64,000 nt of DNA from Kitasatospora sp. A2-31 (GCF_022288725.1 NZ_JAKNTA010000010.1:66022-130021), one strand, 5' to 3'; numbered from the stretch's first letter, positions 22,887 to 30,871 are shown. Notes: generated from the sequence alone by a model not told the origin. Numbers and translations: made by a program.

Positions 22887-24209
22887 TCAGACCCTGGCGA
22901 GCGCCTGCGCCAGGTCCGACCAGAGGTCCTCCGGGTGTTCGACGCCCACCGCCACGCGGACGGTGCCGGGGCTGATGCCTGCGGCGGCCAGCGCGGCGTC
23001 GTCGAGCTGGCGGTGCGAGGTGCTGGCCGGGTGCAGGACCAGGGTCTGCACGCTGCCGAGGGAGGGCGCGAGCGCCGCGAGCCGGACCGACTCGGTGAAG
23101 GTGCGGGCCGCCTGTCGGCCGCCGGCCAGGTCGAAGGAGAGCACCCCGCCCTGGCCCTCGGGCAGAAGCCGGCGGGCCAGTTCGTGGTCCGGGTGCCCGG
23201 GCAGGCCCGGGTAGTGGACGGCGGAGACCGCGGGGTGGGCGACCAGCCGGTGGGCCAGGTCCAGCGCCGAGTCGCAGTGACGGCGCATCCGCAGCGGCAG
23301 CGTCTGCAGGCCGCGCAGGGTCAGCCAGGCCGCGTGCGGATCGGCCGAGGCGCCCAGCTCGACGGCGTGGTGCCAGACCCTCCGGTGCAGTTCGGAGTCG
23401 GCGAAGACGGCGACGCCCGCCAGGACGTCACCGTGCCCGCCGAGGTACTTGGTGGCGGAGTGGACGACGACGTCGGCGCCGTGCTCGATCGGCCGGCAGA
23501 GCAGCGGGGAGGCGAAGGTGTTGTCCACGACGCCGACCACCCCGGCCTCCCGGGCCACGGCAAGCAGGGCCGGCAGGTCGGTGACCCGGGTGGTCGGGTT
23601 GGAGACGGTCTCGAGGTGCAGCAGCCGGGTGTTCGGGCGCAGTGCGGCCCGGACCTCGGCCGGGTCGTCGCCGCGGACGTGCGTGACCTGCACGCCCCAG
23701 CGGTCGGACAGGTCCGCGAGCATCGCGAACGTGCCGCCGTAGAGGCTCTGTTGGGCGATCACGTGATCGCCGGAGCGCAGCAGGGCGAGCAGGACGGTGT
23801 TGATCGCGGCCATGCCGGAGGCGGTCGCGAGGGCGCCCGCCCCGCCCTCCAGCCCGGCGACGGCGTTCTCCAGCGAGCGGACGGTCGGGTTGCCGTGCCG
23901 GTTGTAGAGGAAGGCCCCGTCCGGGCCGCCGAACGCGTCCACCAGGGAGGCGGAGTCCTCGAAGGCGAACAGGTGGCCCTGGTGCAACGGCACCCCGAGC
24001 GGGCGGCTTCCGGCCACCTCGACGACGAGCGGGTGGACGGCCCGGCTCTCGCGGCGCAGCGTGCCGTCGGGGCCCGGACGGGCGTCAAGACCGGAGGCGG
24101 TGGCCGGGCCGGAGGCGGTGGCCGGCGCGGGGACGGGGCCTGGCGTGGGGACGGGGGCAGGGGCAGGGGCGGGGGCAGGGGCGGGGGGGTCGCGGTCGAA
24201 GTCGTCCAT
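22887..24209 (-). CDS. Trans-sulfuration PLP enzyme (CGS/MGL family)
   Basis: A 440-residue fold-type I PLP enzyme of the Cys/Met metabolism family (cystathionine gamma-synthase, gamma-lyase, methionine gamma-lyase, O-acetylhomoserine sulfhydrylase). The Schiff-base lysine is K254 in HSATKYLGGHGD. The active-site YNRHGNPT is at 102-109, the aspartate binding the pyridine N is in GVVDNTFASPL, and SLGSVQTLVLHPAST binds the substrate carboxylate. The first 45 residues are an Ala-Pro low-complexity extension (APAPAPAP) absent from typical members. ATG 24209 has GAGG upstream at good spacing; ATG 24218 is the alternative. The exact reaction cannot be assigned by eye. No other sulfur-metabolism gene is adjacent. 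Confidence 0.87.
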   Translation of the reverse strand: MDDFDRDPPAPAPAPAPAPVPTPGPVPAPATASGPATASGLDARPGPDGTLRRESRAVHPLVVEVAGSRPLGVPLHQGHLFAFEDSASLVDAFGGPDGAFLYNRHGNPTVRSLENAVAGLEGGAGALATASGMAAINTVLLALLRSGDHVIAQQSLYGGTFAMLADLSDRWGVQVTHVRGDDPAEVRAALRPNTRLLHLETVSNPTTRVTDLPALLAVAREAGVVGVVDNTFASPLLCRPIEHGADVVVHSATKYLGGHGDVLAGVAVFADSELHRRVWHHAVELGASADPHAAWLTLRGLQTLPLRMRRHCDSALDLAHRLVAHPAVSAVHYPGLPGHPDHELARRLLPEGQGGVLSFDLAGGRQAARTFTESVRLAALAPSLGSVQTLVLHPASTSHRQLDDAALAAAGISPGTVRVAVGVEHPEDLWSDLAQALARV

Positions 24210-24344
24210 GCCGTTCATCCTCGGCTGCCGCGGGAGCGTCGACCAGGGCCAATCAGGATCAGGTGGACTGAAGCGCCGCCCCACGGACCGGACCGCCTCC
24301 CCCCTCCCAGCCGCTTTCTGGTCCCCGACGGACGCGACGCGCGG

Positions 24345-25220
24345 TCACTCCTCGATGAACACCAGATCCTCCGCCGGGTGGAGGAGCCGCAGGGTCTGAC
24401 CGTCCGTGATCTCCAGGATGTGGTGCAGGCCGCGGATCTCCGGGCCGGCTCCGTCGATCTTGAAGACGTCGTCGGCGCCGGCGAGGAAGGCGGGGAAGTG
24501 GTCCAACGCGTTGCTGCCCAGGTCGAAGTAGTCCTTGAGCCTGCGGAACAGCTTGGGGAGGATCACCACGTCCTTGGTGATCGAGTCCATGCTGGTGATC
24601 TTCGCGCCGTTGACGGTCGCGTCCAGTGCCCAGAGGCCGTTCGCGGGCGGGGCGGCGGCCTGCACCTGGTGGACCAGGTCGATCAGGGCACGGCGCAGGT
24701 CGGACGGGAAACCGGCGTAGAAGGTCGCGTAGGCGAGCCCCTTCTGCAGGAGGTGGTGGTTGGCGGTCTCCGCCAGCAGCTCCTTGTCGACGTTGAGCTC
24801 GTACCCGCTGGGGCCGGGCGGCGCGCCGCGGCCGACCAGCGCCACGCAGCGGCCCTTGCTGTCGCCGCCCCGGGTGAGGATGTAGCCGGGCACGTGGTCG
24901 GGCGTGACGCTGACGGTCTCGTCCTCGTGGCGCACGATGTCCCGGAAGCCGAGCCAGGAGAGCAACTCGTCGGCGGCGGCACGGGCGAAGGCAGGGGGCT
25001 GGCGCTCGTCGTGGTCGTTGGCGCCGGGGTAGTGGGTCTCCAGCGTGTCGATGGCCTCCAGCCGGACGTTGATGTGGCCGTCGGCCTTGGGGCGGAGCGG
25101 GCGGCCGCCCTCGACGAGCTTCCACTCGCCGACGTAGTCCGGGATGAACGCGACGGTGTCGCCGTCCGGCCTGGCGGCGGCGGAGACGTGGAACGAGCCC
25201 TTGATCAACAGCATCGGCAT
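24345..25220 (-). CDS. Nuclease-like (SNase-fold) protein
   Basis: A 291-residue protein resembling staphylococcal nuclease at its N-terminus: DGDTVAF near residue 20 and INVRLEAIDTLETHYPG near residue 52. The latter matches the SNase catalytic strand in which Arg, Asp, Thr and Glu (RL..DT.ET) are active-site residues. The segment AFARAAADELLSWLG follows in the usual place. The C-terminal 150 residues (with GLAYATFYAGFPSDLRRAL and SMDSITKDVVILPKLFRRL) form an extra domain I do not recognise. There is no signal peptide, so it is probably intracellular, unlike classical secreted nucleases. It stands alone behind a long upstream region with a perfect 14-bp palindrome. Confidence 0.72.
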   Translation of the reverse strand: MPMLLIKGSFHVSAAARPDGDTVAFIPDYVGEWKLVEGGRPLRPKADGHINVRLEAIDTLETHYPGANDHDERQPPAFARAAADELLSWLGFRDIVRHEDETVSVTPDHVPGYILTRGGDSKGRCVALVGRGAPPGPSGYELNVDKELLAETANHHLLQKGLAYATFYAGFPSDLRRALIDLVHQVQAAAPPANGLWALDATVNGAKITSMDSITKDVVILPKLFRRLKDYFDLGSNALDHFPAFLAGADDVFKIDGAGPEIRGLHHILEITDGQTLRLLHPAEDLVFIEE

Positions 25221-25617
25221 GGCGATTCCCTGGGGACGGTGGCTTCGGGTCTGACGGCCCTGACGAGGGCCGGCTCCGCCGGCCGCCGGCCGGAGGGCGC
25301 GACGTGGTGATCCCGCACGTCGTCGAGCTCGGGGACGGCGACCGCGCACGGCGCCGTGTCCGCGCCGTCGCGCGCAGTGCGCACTGCCGTGAATATTCGT
25401 ACACGGCGCACCCTGTCGCAACCGCGCACCCGGCGGCGCCGGGAGCGCCTGCGCGGGCGGTCGCGGGCAGGGGCCTCGGGGCCGCGCCGGGCGTGGTGCG
25501 CCGCGCCGGAGCCAGGGACGCCGGGTCCGGTGGAGCCGGGGCGCGGGGTCCACGCCGCCGGGGCACCGGAGCGCCGGGGCGCCGGGGCGCCGGACGGCGG
25601 GCGGGACCGCGGCCGGG
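25221..25617. promoter_or_regulatory. Upstream region of nuclease-like gene with palindromes
   Basis: No gene is seen here. GCAGTGCGCACTGC (25374-25387) is a perfect 14-bp palindrome, and GAATATTC (25391-25398), the only AT-rich element nearby, follows at once. Together they resemble an operator next to a -10-like region about 155 bases before the nuclease start. Confidence 0.4.
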
Positions 25618-25872
25618 TCAGAGGCCGCCGGCCGGGAGCAGCACCACCCGGGCCTCGTCGAACGGCTCCCAGCGGGCCGGTCGTCCGCTGCGGGCCACCC
25701 GCAGACGGCACCAGCGCGTGCCCGTGGCGTCCCGCCACCAGGCGCTGATCCGCCCGAGCGCCCAGTCGCCGTCGGCGAAGTGCACCTCGACCGGCTGGTA
25801 CACCCACTCGACGTCCGCCGTGACCGCACCCACCGGGCCCGCGGCGCCGGCACCGCGTCCGCTCTCCACCAC
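25618..25872 (-). CDS. Small conserved hypothetical protein
   Basis: An 84-residue soluble protein. After about 20 flexible residues it reads VEWVYQPVEVHFADGDWALG, then RISAWWRDATGTRWCRLRV and WEPFDEARVVLLPAGG. This is a compact beta-rich domain with many Trp residues, a type I recall as a widespread streptomycete hypothetical protein without assigned role. GTG 25872 has GGAGG about 9 bases upstream; GTG 25869 is also possible. A TetR-like palindrome (25954-25971) lies about 80 bases before the start. Function unknown; the charged Trp-rich surface could suggest nucleic acid or protein binding (speculative). Confidence 0.72.
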   Translation of the reverse strand: MVESGRGAGAAGPVGAVTADVEWVYQPVEVHFADGDWALGRISAWWRDATGTRWCRLRVARSGRPARWEPFDEARVVLLPAGGL

Positions 25873-25953
25873 GGTTCCGCCTCCGTTCCGGATCCGGCCG
25901 CGGCTCCGCCGTCCGGGTGGCCGCGCAGCCGGACGTACGGCACACCGCGCCGA

Positions 25954-25971
25954 CTCTACAACGCTGTAGAG
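25954..25971. promoter_or_regulatory. TetR-like palindromic operator
   Basis: CTCTACA (25954-25960), ACGC, TGTAGAG (25965-25971) form a perfect 7-bp inverted repeat with a 4-base centre. Such TCTACANCGNTGTAGA palindromes are typical TetR-family sites (recalled). It lies upstream of the small hypothetical gene; no TetR gene is seen in this window. Confidence 0.55.
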
Positions 25972-26180
25972 GACGGCGCGGCGAAACCCGCCCACCTGTC
26001 GCCGGGGCCTGCCGCACATGACCGGTGACGCCCGGTCGGGGCCCGGGATACCGCACTCCGAGCTCCGGGGCTCCGGGGGGCTCCCGGGCTCCCGGGCTCC
26101 GGGACGGTCGGCGGGCGGAGACGACTGCTCCCCCACCGGTCCTCCGGCAGGGGAGCAGCGTCGGCCCGGTCGGACCCGGG

Positions 26181-27224
26181 TCAGGACGACTCGGTCGGCC
26201 GCGTCCGCCCCGCCGCCCGGGAGCGGCGGCGCTGCCACACGGCCAGCGGAACGGCGACCGCGAGCGCGGCGGCCTCCGGAGCGGGCAGCTCCTCCAGCGG
26301 ACCGGCCCCGCCCGGCGCCCCCGCTCCGCCGGCGCCCGCGCGCTGGTCCAGCTCCTTCCGGTCGAAGGTGTCCGGAACCGGCAGCGTGTCCCAGTGCGTC
26401 ACCGGCCAGGCCACGACGAAGGCGCGGCCGATCACGTTGTCCACCGGGACGAAGCCGCCGCCGGGCTCGTTGACGTGGTACCGGGAGTCGCGGGAGTTGT
26501 TGCGGTGGTCGCCCATCACCCAGATCCGGTCCTTGGGCACCTTCACCGTGCCGACCGGCGCATCCCCGCACGGCGTCGCCCCGGGGAAGAGGTACGGCTC
26601 GTCGAGCGCCACGCCGTTCACCTTCACCGGGCTGCCGCTGTTGCACTCGACGGTGTCGCCGCCGACCGCGATCACCCGCTTGATCAGGTCCTTCTCATCG
26701 TCGGAGGGCATCAGGCCGATCACGCTCAGCGCCCTCCTGATGCTCCCGAGGAAGGAGTCGTCGGTCGCGTGGGGCGCACCCTCCAGCCAGCCGCCCGGGT
26801 CCTTGAACACGACGACCTCGCCGCGCTCAGGCCCGGCGCCGAACCACGGAGTCAGCTTGTCGACCAGCACCCGGTCGCCCTTCTCCAGGGTGTGCTGCAT
26901 CGAGCCCGAGGGGATCGAGAAGGCCTGGACGAAGAAGGTCTTGATGCCCAGTGAGAGCAGCAGGGCGACCACCACCAGGATCGGCAGCTCCTGCCAGAAC
27001 GGGCGCTTGCGCCGCGCGGGCCGGCCGTCCCCGTCGCCGCCGTCGGTCGAGGCCTCGGCGGGTGACTCCGGGCGGCCGGTGCCCGGATCCGCGGGTGACT
27101 CCGGGCGGCCGGTGCCCGGATCCGCCGCGGCGACGGCGACGGCCGGGCCGCCCTGCTCCGGCGCCGGCACGGCCGGGCCGCCCTCCCCTGCTCCGCCGGT
27201 CTCCCCGGTGTTGTCGACGCTCAT
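26181..27224 (-). CDS. lepB: Type I signal peptidase
   Basis: A 347-residue membrane serine protease that removes Sec and Tat signal peptides on the outer face of the membrane. Residues 1-75 are a Pro/Gly-rich cytoplasmic extension containing two exact copies of DPGTGRPESPA. The first membrane helix is about 78-97, and the catalytic serine is S108 in IPSGSMQHTL. The general base lysine is in DLIKRVIAVGGDTVE near 185, and box E is GDHRNNSRDSR. A second hydrophobic segment near the C-terminus (PEAAALAVAVPLAVW) followed by RRRSR anchors the tail, as in several streptomycete SPases. It is a single SPase gene here, not the multi-copy sip cluster seen in some species. Confidence 0.93.
   Translation of the reverse strand: MSVDNTGETGGAGEGGPAVPAPEQGGPAVAVAAADPGTGRPESPADPGTGRPESPAEASTDGGDGDGRPARRKRPFWQELPILVVVALLLSLGIKTFFVQAFSIPSGSMQHTLEKGDRVLVDKLTPWFGAGPERGEVVVFKDPGGWLEGAPHATDDSFLGSIRRALSVIGLMPSDDEKDLIKRVIAVGGDTVECNSGSPVKVNGVALDEPYLFPGATPCGDAPVGTVKVPKDRIWVMGDHRNNSRDSRYHVNEPGGGFVPVDNVIGRAFVVAWPVTHWDTLPVPDTFDRKELDQRAGAGGAGAPGGAGPLEELPAPEAAALAVAVPLAVWQRRRSRAAGRTRPTESS
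27058..27123 (-). repeat. 33-bp in-frame direct repeat in signal peptidase gene
   Basis: Two identical adjacent 33-base units (27058-27090, 27091-27123) encode the duplicated 11-residue stretch in the cytoplasmic N-terminal extension. The perfect identity indicates a recent slippage or unequal-crossover event that keeps the frame. Confidence 0.95.
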
Positions 27225-27280
27225 TCCTCGGCCCCCTCCGAACGGCCCGGTGGGGCCCGACGCGGACCCCCCGTTGTCAG

Positions 27281-27997
27281 CTAACGAACGGAGGTTCCCG
27301 GCTTCGCCCGGACGTGGATGCGCTCGCCCTGCGCCCCGAACAGGCTGAGGAACTCTACGGCCTGCGTGCCCGCGTTGCCGAACGCGTGCGGGATCCGGGT
27401 GTCGAATTCGGCCGCCTCACCGGCCGTCAGGACGAGGTCCTGCGAGCCGAGCAGCAGCCGCAGCTTTCCCGCCAGGACGTACACCCACTCGTGCCCCTCG
27501 TGGACCTTCGGCTCCAGCTCGGGACCGGCCCGGAAACCCGGGGGCATGATCTGCTTGTAGGCGTGCAGCCCGCCGAAGTGACGGGTGAGCGGCACGAAGG
27601 TCTGGCCGCCGCGGGTGAACGGACGCGAGTGGACCCGCGGGTCGCCGGTGGCCGGTGCGCCCACCAACTCGTCCAGCGGCACCCGGTACTCCCGGGCCAG
27701 CGGCAACAGCAGCTCCAGGGTGGGCCTGCGCAGACCGGACTCCAGGCGCGAGAGCGTGCTGAGCGAGATCCCGGTCGCCTCGCTCACGCCGGCCAGGGTG
27801 GCACCGCGCTCCCGCCGCAGGGCACGCAGCCGCGGGCCGACGGCCTCCAGTACGCCGGCCAGCTCGTCGCTGAGGGCTCCGGTGTCACCGGGCTCCGTCC
27901 CCTCGGCCGAGGCCGGAGCGGCGGGATCCGGGGCAGCGCCCTTGCGGCGGGCTCGGTGGGTCCGGTGGGAGCGGTCGTCGTGCGAGGCGTTGGCCAT
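27281..27997 (-). CDS. XRE-family regulator with cupin domain
   Basis: A 238-residue regulator with two parts. A Lambda-type HTH occupies about residues 55-110 (LRALRRERGATLAGVSEATG, then SLSTLSRLESGLRRPTLELL). A C-terminal cupin barrel spans about 150-230 (KVHEGHEWVYVLAGKLRLLL, HAFGNAG) and probably binds a metal or small ligand. The first 40 residues are a basic, flexible lead. Such XRE-cupin proteins usually control catabolic or detoxifying genes. The ribosome site GGAGG is only 1-2 bases from ATG 27997, unusually close. A TGACA/TGTCA inverted repeat overlaps its promoter, suggesting autoregulation. Confidence 0.87.
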   Translation of the reverse strand: MANASHDDRSHRTHRARRKGAAPDPAAPASAEGTEPGDTGALSDELAGVLEAVGPRLRALRRERGATLAGVSEATGISLSTLSRLESGLRRPTLELLLPLAREYRVPLDELVGAPATGDPRVHSRPFTRGGQTFVPLTRHFGGLHAYKQIMPPGFRAGPELEPKVHEGHEWVYVLAGKLRLLLGSQDLVLTAGEAAEFDTRIPHAFGNAGTQAVEFLSLFGAQGERIHVRAKPGTSVR

Positions 27998-28015
27998 GCC
28001 TCCTATCTGCTGCTG

Positions 28016-28034
28016 TGACAGGCCGTTTTGTCAA
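28016..28034 (-). promoter_or_regulatory. XRE-cupin promoter and operator
   Basis: On the minus strand TTGACA (28034-28029) is a perfect -35; CAGATA about 19 bases further is a weak -10. TGACA (28016-28020) and TGTCA (28029-28033) form an inverted repeat with an 8-base spacer overlapping the -35, a likely autoregulatory site. Confidence 0.5.
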
Positions 28035-28134
28035 TCCGGCCGGGCCCGGCACGCCGGGGCGGGCCCTGCCCGCCGTCGTACGGCACGCGGTGGCGGTCGG
28101 CCGTCCAGGCCCTGTCCGGTCCTAGGCTGCCGTC

Positions 28135-28509
28135 ATGCGAGTCGAACTGACCAGGGACAGCGTCGCGATGGGCGACGACGTGTGGGCACCGCATGCCGCC
28201 GTGCGGGAGGTGCCGGACGACGCCTCGGTGCAGGACGTGCTCGACGCGGTCCGCGGCACCGGCTACCTCGCGTCGATCGCGGGTGGCCGGGCCACCTGGA
28301 TCGCCGAGACCGCCGACGGGACCGCGCTCGCGGTGGTGGCCCAACAGTGGCCCGCCGCCAGGCCGCTGGCCGCGGGCCAGGGGCCGATCGCCGGACTGGC
28401 GGACGCCGGGGGCGTGGTCAGGCTGCACTTCGCGTACCGGATGCAGGCCGACCCGGAGGCCGAACACCGGCGGCTCACCACCGACCGGGGCGGCCACCGG
28501 GCGCCGTAG
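28135..28509 (+). CDS. Conserved hypothetical protein
   Basis: A 124-residue soluble protein beginning MRVELTRDSVAMGDDVWAPH. It has alternating strand and helix text (VQDVLDAVRGTGYLASIAGG, ATWIAETADGTALAVVAQQW) and ends with a charged tail. There are no catalytic motifs or membrane helices. I do not recognise a family; the profile resembles small streptomycete proteins of unknown function. It is monocistronic between a divergent XRE gene and a convergent small membrane-protein gene. Confidence 0.7.
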   Translation: MRVELTRDSVAMGDDVWAPHAAVREVPDDASVQDVLDAVRGTGYLASIAGGRATWIAETADGTALAVVAQQWPAARPLAAGQGPIAGLADAGGVVRLHFAYRMQADPEAEHRRLTTDRGGHRAP

Positions 28510-28691
28510 CCGCGTCGGGCGACCTGGTCGGGACCGGTCGGTGACGGCTCGACGACCACTCGGTCGTCCTGTGCGAACGACGAAGCCCGGCTACTCCCGG
28601 GCCTCCCCGGAATGCCCCGGTGTTCATGGCGCACTCCCTGCCGGGGACACCGACCGCGCCACGGGGGACGCCGGAAGGCTACGTGCCCCGG

Positions 28692-28907
28692 TCAGGGGGC
28701 CTGTCTCCGGCAGCCACCGCCCCAGACCACGAAGCAGTAGTGGTGGTAGAGCTCCTTCGCCGTGTCGAGCCAGTCCGTGAAGATGACGGCCCAGATGGCG
28801 ACGCCCAGGCCGAGCACTCCGCCGAATCCGGCCGCTGCCACCACCAGGCTCAGGAGAAGGCGCAGGTTGCCTCCGGCCCGTTCCCCCGACACGTCATACC
28901 GCCCCAC
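28692..28907 (-). CDS. Small single-pass membrane protein
   Basis: A 71-residue protein with a long hydrophobic stretch (LRLLLSLVVAAAGFGGVLGL continuing through VAIWAVIFT) and a C-terminal part with two cysteines and a His pair (ELYHHYCFVVWGGGC). GTG 28907 has GAGGGGG about 7 bases upstream; a longer frame to 28964 is less likely. Function unknown. The Cys/His tail could bind metal, but that is only a suggestion. Confidence 0.6.
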   Translation of the reverse strand: MGRYDVSGERAGGNLRLLLSLVVAAAGFGGVLGLGVAIWAVIFTDWLDTAKELYHHYCFVVWGGGCRRQAP

Positions 28908-29035
28908 GGATGCCCCCTCGCGTCCCCCGGTCCACCGAGCATCCCCGGCGGGCGAAGCGTGCACCAGTCAACGGACGCCCGGTGAAGCCGAGTTGTGATG
29001 TACGGGCGGAGGGGCCGCGGGGCGGCGCGGCGGCC

Positions 29036-30205
29036 TCAGAGCCAGTCGCGCCGCTTGAAGATCAGGTAGAGGCTGGTGCACACGAGCGCCATCAGACCGA
29101 TCGCGAACGGGTACCCGAAGGCCCAGTGCAGCTCGGGCATGGTGTCGAAGTTCATGCCGTACACGGTGCCGATCAGCGTCGGCGCGAAGAGGATGGCCGC
29201 CCAGGAGGAGATCTTCTTGATCTCGTCGTTCTGCGCGTGCCCGGCCTCCGCGAGCTGCTTCATCTCCTCGTTCTGCCGCTGTGACACCAGCGTCGCGTTG
29301 ACGGTGAGGATGTTCTGCAGCATCTGCCGGAACCCGTCGACCCGCTCGGCGGCGTACGTGGCGTGGTCCGCCACGTCGCGCAGGTAGCGCTGGAGCTCGT
29401 CATCGGTGCCGTACTTGCCGAAGCCGGCCTCCAGGCTCTTCATGATCTCCAGCAGCGGCCGGGTGGCCCGCTGGAACTCGATGACCTCGCGGGAGAGTTC
29501 GTAGATGCGCCGGGAGACGTGCGGGTCACCCCCGAAGACCTCGGTCTCGATCTCGTCGATGTCGTGCTGCAGGCCCGCGATCACCGGGGCGTAGCCGTCG
29601 ACCACGGCGTCCAGCACCGCGTACAACACGGCCTCGGGGCCCAGGGCGAGCAGCTCCGGGTCGGCCTCCAGGCGGCGGCGGACGGCGGAGAGGTCGGGCG
29701 CCTGCGAGTGGCGCACGGTCAGGACGAAGTCCGGGCCGACGAAGAGGTGGATCTCGCCGAAGTCGACCTCCTCCACGTCGTCCAGGTAGCGGGCGGCTCG
29801 CAGGACCACGAAGAGGGTGTCGCCGTAGCGCTCGAGCTTGGGCCGCTGGTGCGCGACGATGGCGTCCTCGACGGCCAGCTCGTGCAGGTTGAACCGCTCG
29901 GCGGCCTCCAGGAGCTGGGCCTCGGCCGGCCGGAACAGCCCGATCCAGGCCATCGTGCCGGGCTTGCCGGGCAGCTCCCGGTAGATGTCCGACAGGCTGG
30001 ACGGCGTCTCGACCCGGCGGCCTCCGTGGTAGACGGCCGCGTCCACCAGCGAGCGCTCCAGCGTGACCGGGGCGACGGGCTGGTCGGGCCGCGGGTCCAT
30101 CGAGTGCTCGGGCGCCGGCGCGGTTTCGCCGGACCGGGTGGTGGCGACGTGACGGGAAAACGGGAGCCTGCTCGCACGCACGGCGCGCACACGCCAGTCG
30201 GACAT
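29036..30205 (-). CDS. corA: CorA-family magnesium channel
   Basis: A 389-residue CorA-type Mg2+ (or Co2+) channel. The large N-terminal cytosolic domain (about 60-320) contains the acidic and helical elements of the CorA funnel, including the long stalk helix around EVIEFQRATRPLLEIMKSLE. Two C-terminal helices follow, the first ending in the selectivity motif YGMNF, and the protein closes with the basic KRRDW. The loop after GMN (DTMPELHWAFG) matches the family MPEL region. ATG 30205 has GGAGG nine bases upstream. An M-box Mg2+ riboswitch lies in its leader, so expression should fall when Mg2+ is plentiful. Confidence 0.92.
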   Translation of the reverse strand: MSDWRVRAVRASRLPFSRHVATTRSGETAPAPEHSMDPRPDQPVAPVTLERSLVDAAVYHGGRRVETPSSLSDIYRELPGKPGTMAWIGLFRPAEAQLLEAAERFNLHELAVEDAIVAHQRPKLERYGDTLFVVLRAARYLDDVEEVDFGEIHLFVGPDFVLTVRHSQAPDLSAVRRRLEADPELLALGPEAVLYAVLDAVVDGYAPVIAGLQHDIDEIETEVFGGDPHVSRRIYELSREVIEFQRATRPLLEIMKSLEAGFGKYGTDDELQRYLRDVADHATYAAERVDGFRQMLQNILTVNATLVSQRQNEEMKQLAEAGHAQNDEIKKISSWAAILFAPTLIGTVYGMNFDTMPELHWAFGYPFAIGLMALVCTSLYLIFKRRDWL

Positions 30206-30340
30206 GGCGGGGTACCTCCACGGTTCGGTGGCCGCCGCTCCCGGGGACGGGCAGGGGTCGCCGGGGCGGGGCGGGCGGGAGGCGCCCGGCCTGCCTCCAC
30301 CGCGCACGGCGCCCGGCCGCACGGCGCCCGCCCACCGGGG

Positions 30341-30463
30341 TCAGCGGCGGGCGGTGCGGCGGCAGGGGGTGGGAGCGGTACGAGAGGAGGGGTGCCGGGT
30401 GCCAGGAGATGAGGGGGACGTCCTGGGGCGGGGCCGACTTCGGCCCGGACTACTGGAATCCAC
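30341..30463 (-). CDS. Candidate leader ORF between M-box and corA
   Basis: A 40-codon ORF starts at GTG 30463 directly behind a very strong ribosome site (GAGGAGGTGA). It encodes an Arg/Pro/Ser/Thr-rich peptide (VDSSSPGRSRPRPRTSPSSP at the start, CRRTARR at the end). It lies downstream of the riboswitch and about 135 bases before corA on the same transcript. Proline-rich leader peptides sense Mg2+ or translation stress in front of mgtA-type genes in enterobacteria, so a regulatory uORF is plausible. It could also be a chance open frame in GC-rich leader sequence. Confidence 0.4.
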   Translation of the reverse strand: MDSSSPGRSRPRPRTSPSSPGTRHPSSRTAPTPCRRTARR

Positions 30464-30586
30464 AGCTCTCACCTCCTCACCGCCGGGGCGCCCGCACACC
30501 GGGTCGCCGCAACCGGGCACCAGGAGGATCCGCACCGAGCGGCCACGGACGTGCACGTCCGCGGGAGTCAGGCGGGCACCCCTGAT

Positions 30587-30740
30587 CTCGTCAGAGCTTT
30601 GGCACGCCACGGCGTAGCACCCGACGGGTGCAGCCACTTGGGGTCACCCCTTAGGCCGGGGAGACCTGTCCTGAACCTGGGCGTCTCTCGACGTCGTGGG
30701 GTCAGTGGCCTGTGTCCGTGGCGACGCCTCACCGAACGAG
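30587..30740 (-). ncRNA. M-box (ykoK leader) magnesium riboswitch
   Basis: The minus strand reads, in order, CTCGTTCGGTGAGGC (30740-30726), a GACACAGGCC segment, GACGTCGAGAGACGCC, an AAGGGGTGACC segment, GGCTGCACCCGTCGGGTGC and CCAAAGCTCTGACGAG (30602-30587). These match the conserved blocks of the M-box aptamer (GTTAGGTGAGGC, GTCCAAAGACGCC and GCTAAAGCTC in the Bacillus version), and the ends pair as the P1 stem (CTCGT with ACGAG). The aptamer lies about 380 bases ahead of corA. In Bacillus the M-box turns genes off when Mg2+ binds; the output mechanism here is not evident. Confidence 0.88.
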
Positions 30741-30760
30741 GTGCCTTCACAACCGCACCG

Positions 30761-30782
30761 AGTCTAGTACCCGTGCACGGGT
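30761..30782 (-). promoter_or_regulatory. M-box/corA promoter with palindrome
   Basis: TAGACT (30766-30761 on the minus strand) is a good -10 placed about 20 bases before the M-box. Just upstream lies the perfect 14-bp palindrome ACCCGTGCACGGGT (30769-30782), inside the -10/-35 spacer, where a repressor would block transcription. No clear -35 is present. Confidence 0.5.
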
Positions 30783-30871
30783 CGTTCCGACCGGGGTCCT
30801 GCCGTGGCGGCCGTGACCAGCGGATCCGTCGACCGGAGGGCGGCCGGAGCGACCGCCTCCGTCCACCGGGC

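Noticed and set aside
22716..25310. 864-codon plus-strand ORF across the PLP enzyme and nuclease-like genes
   Set aside because: It runs antisense through two well-supported genes and has no recognisable domain.
25304..25969. Plus-strand ORFs in the 25.3-26.0 kb region
   Set aside because: Arg/Pro/Ala low-complexity frames overlapping the palindromes and the minus-strand small gene; no domain or ribosome site.
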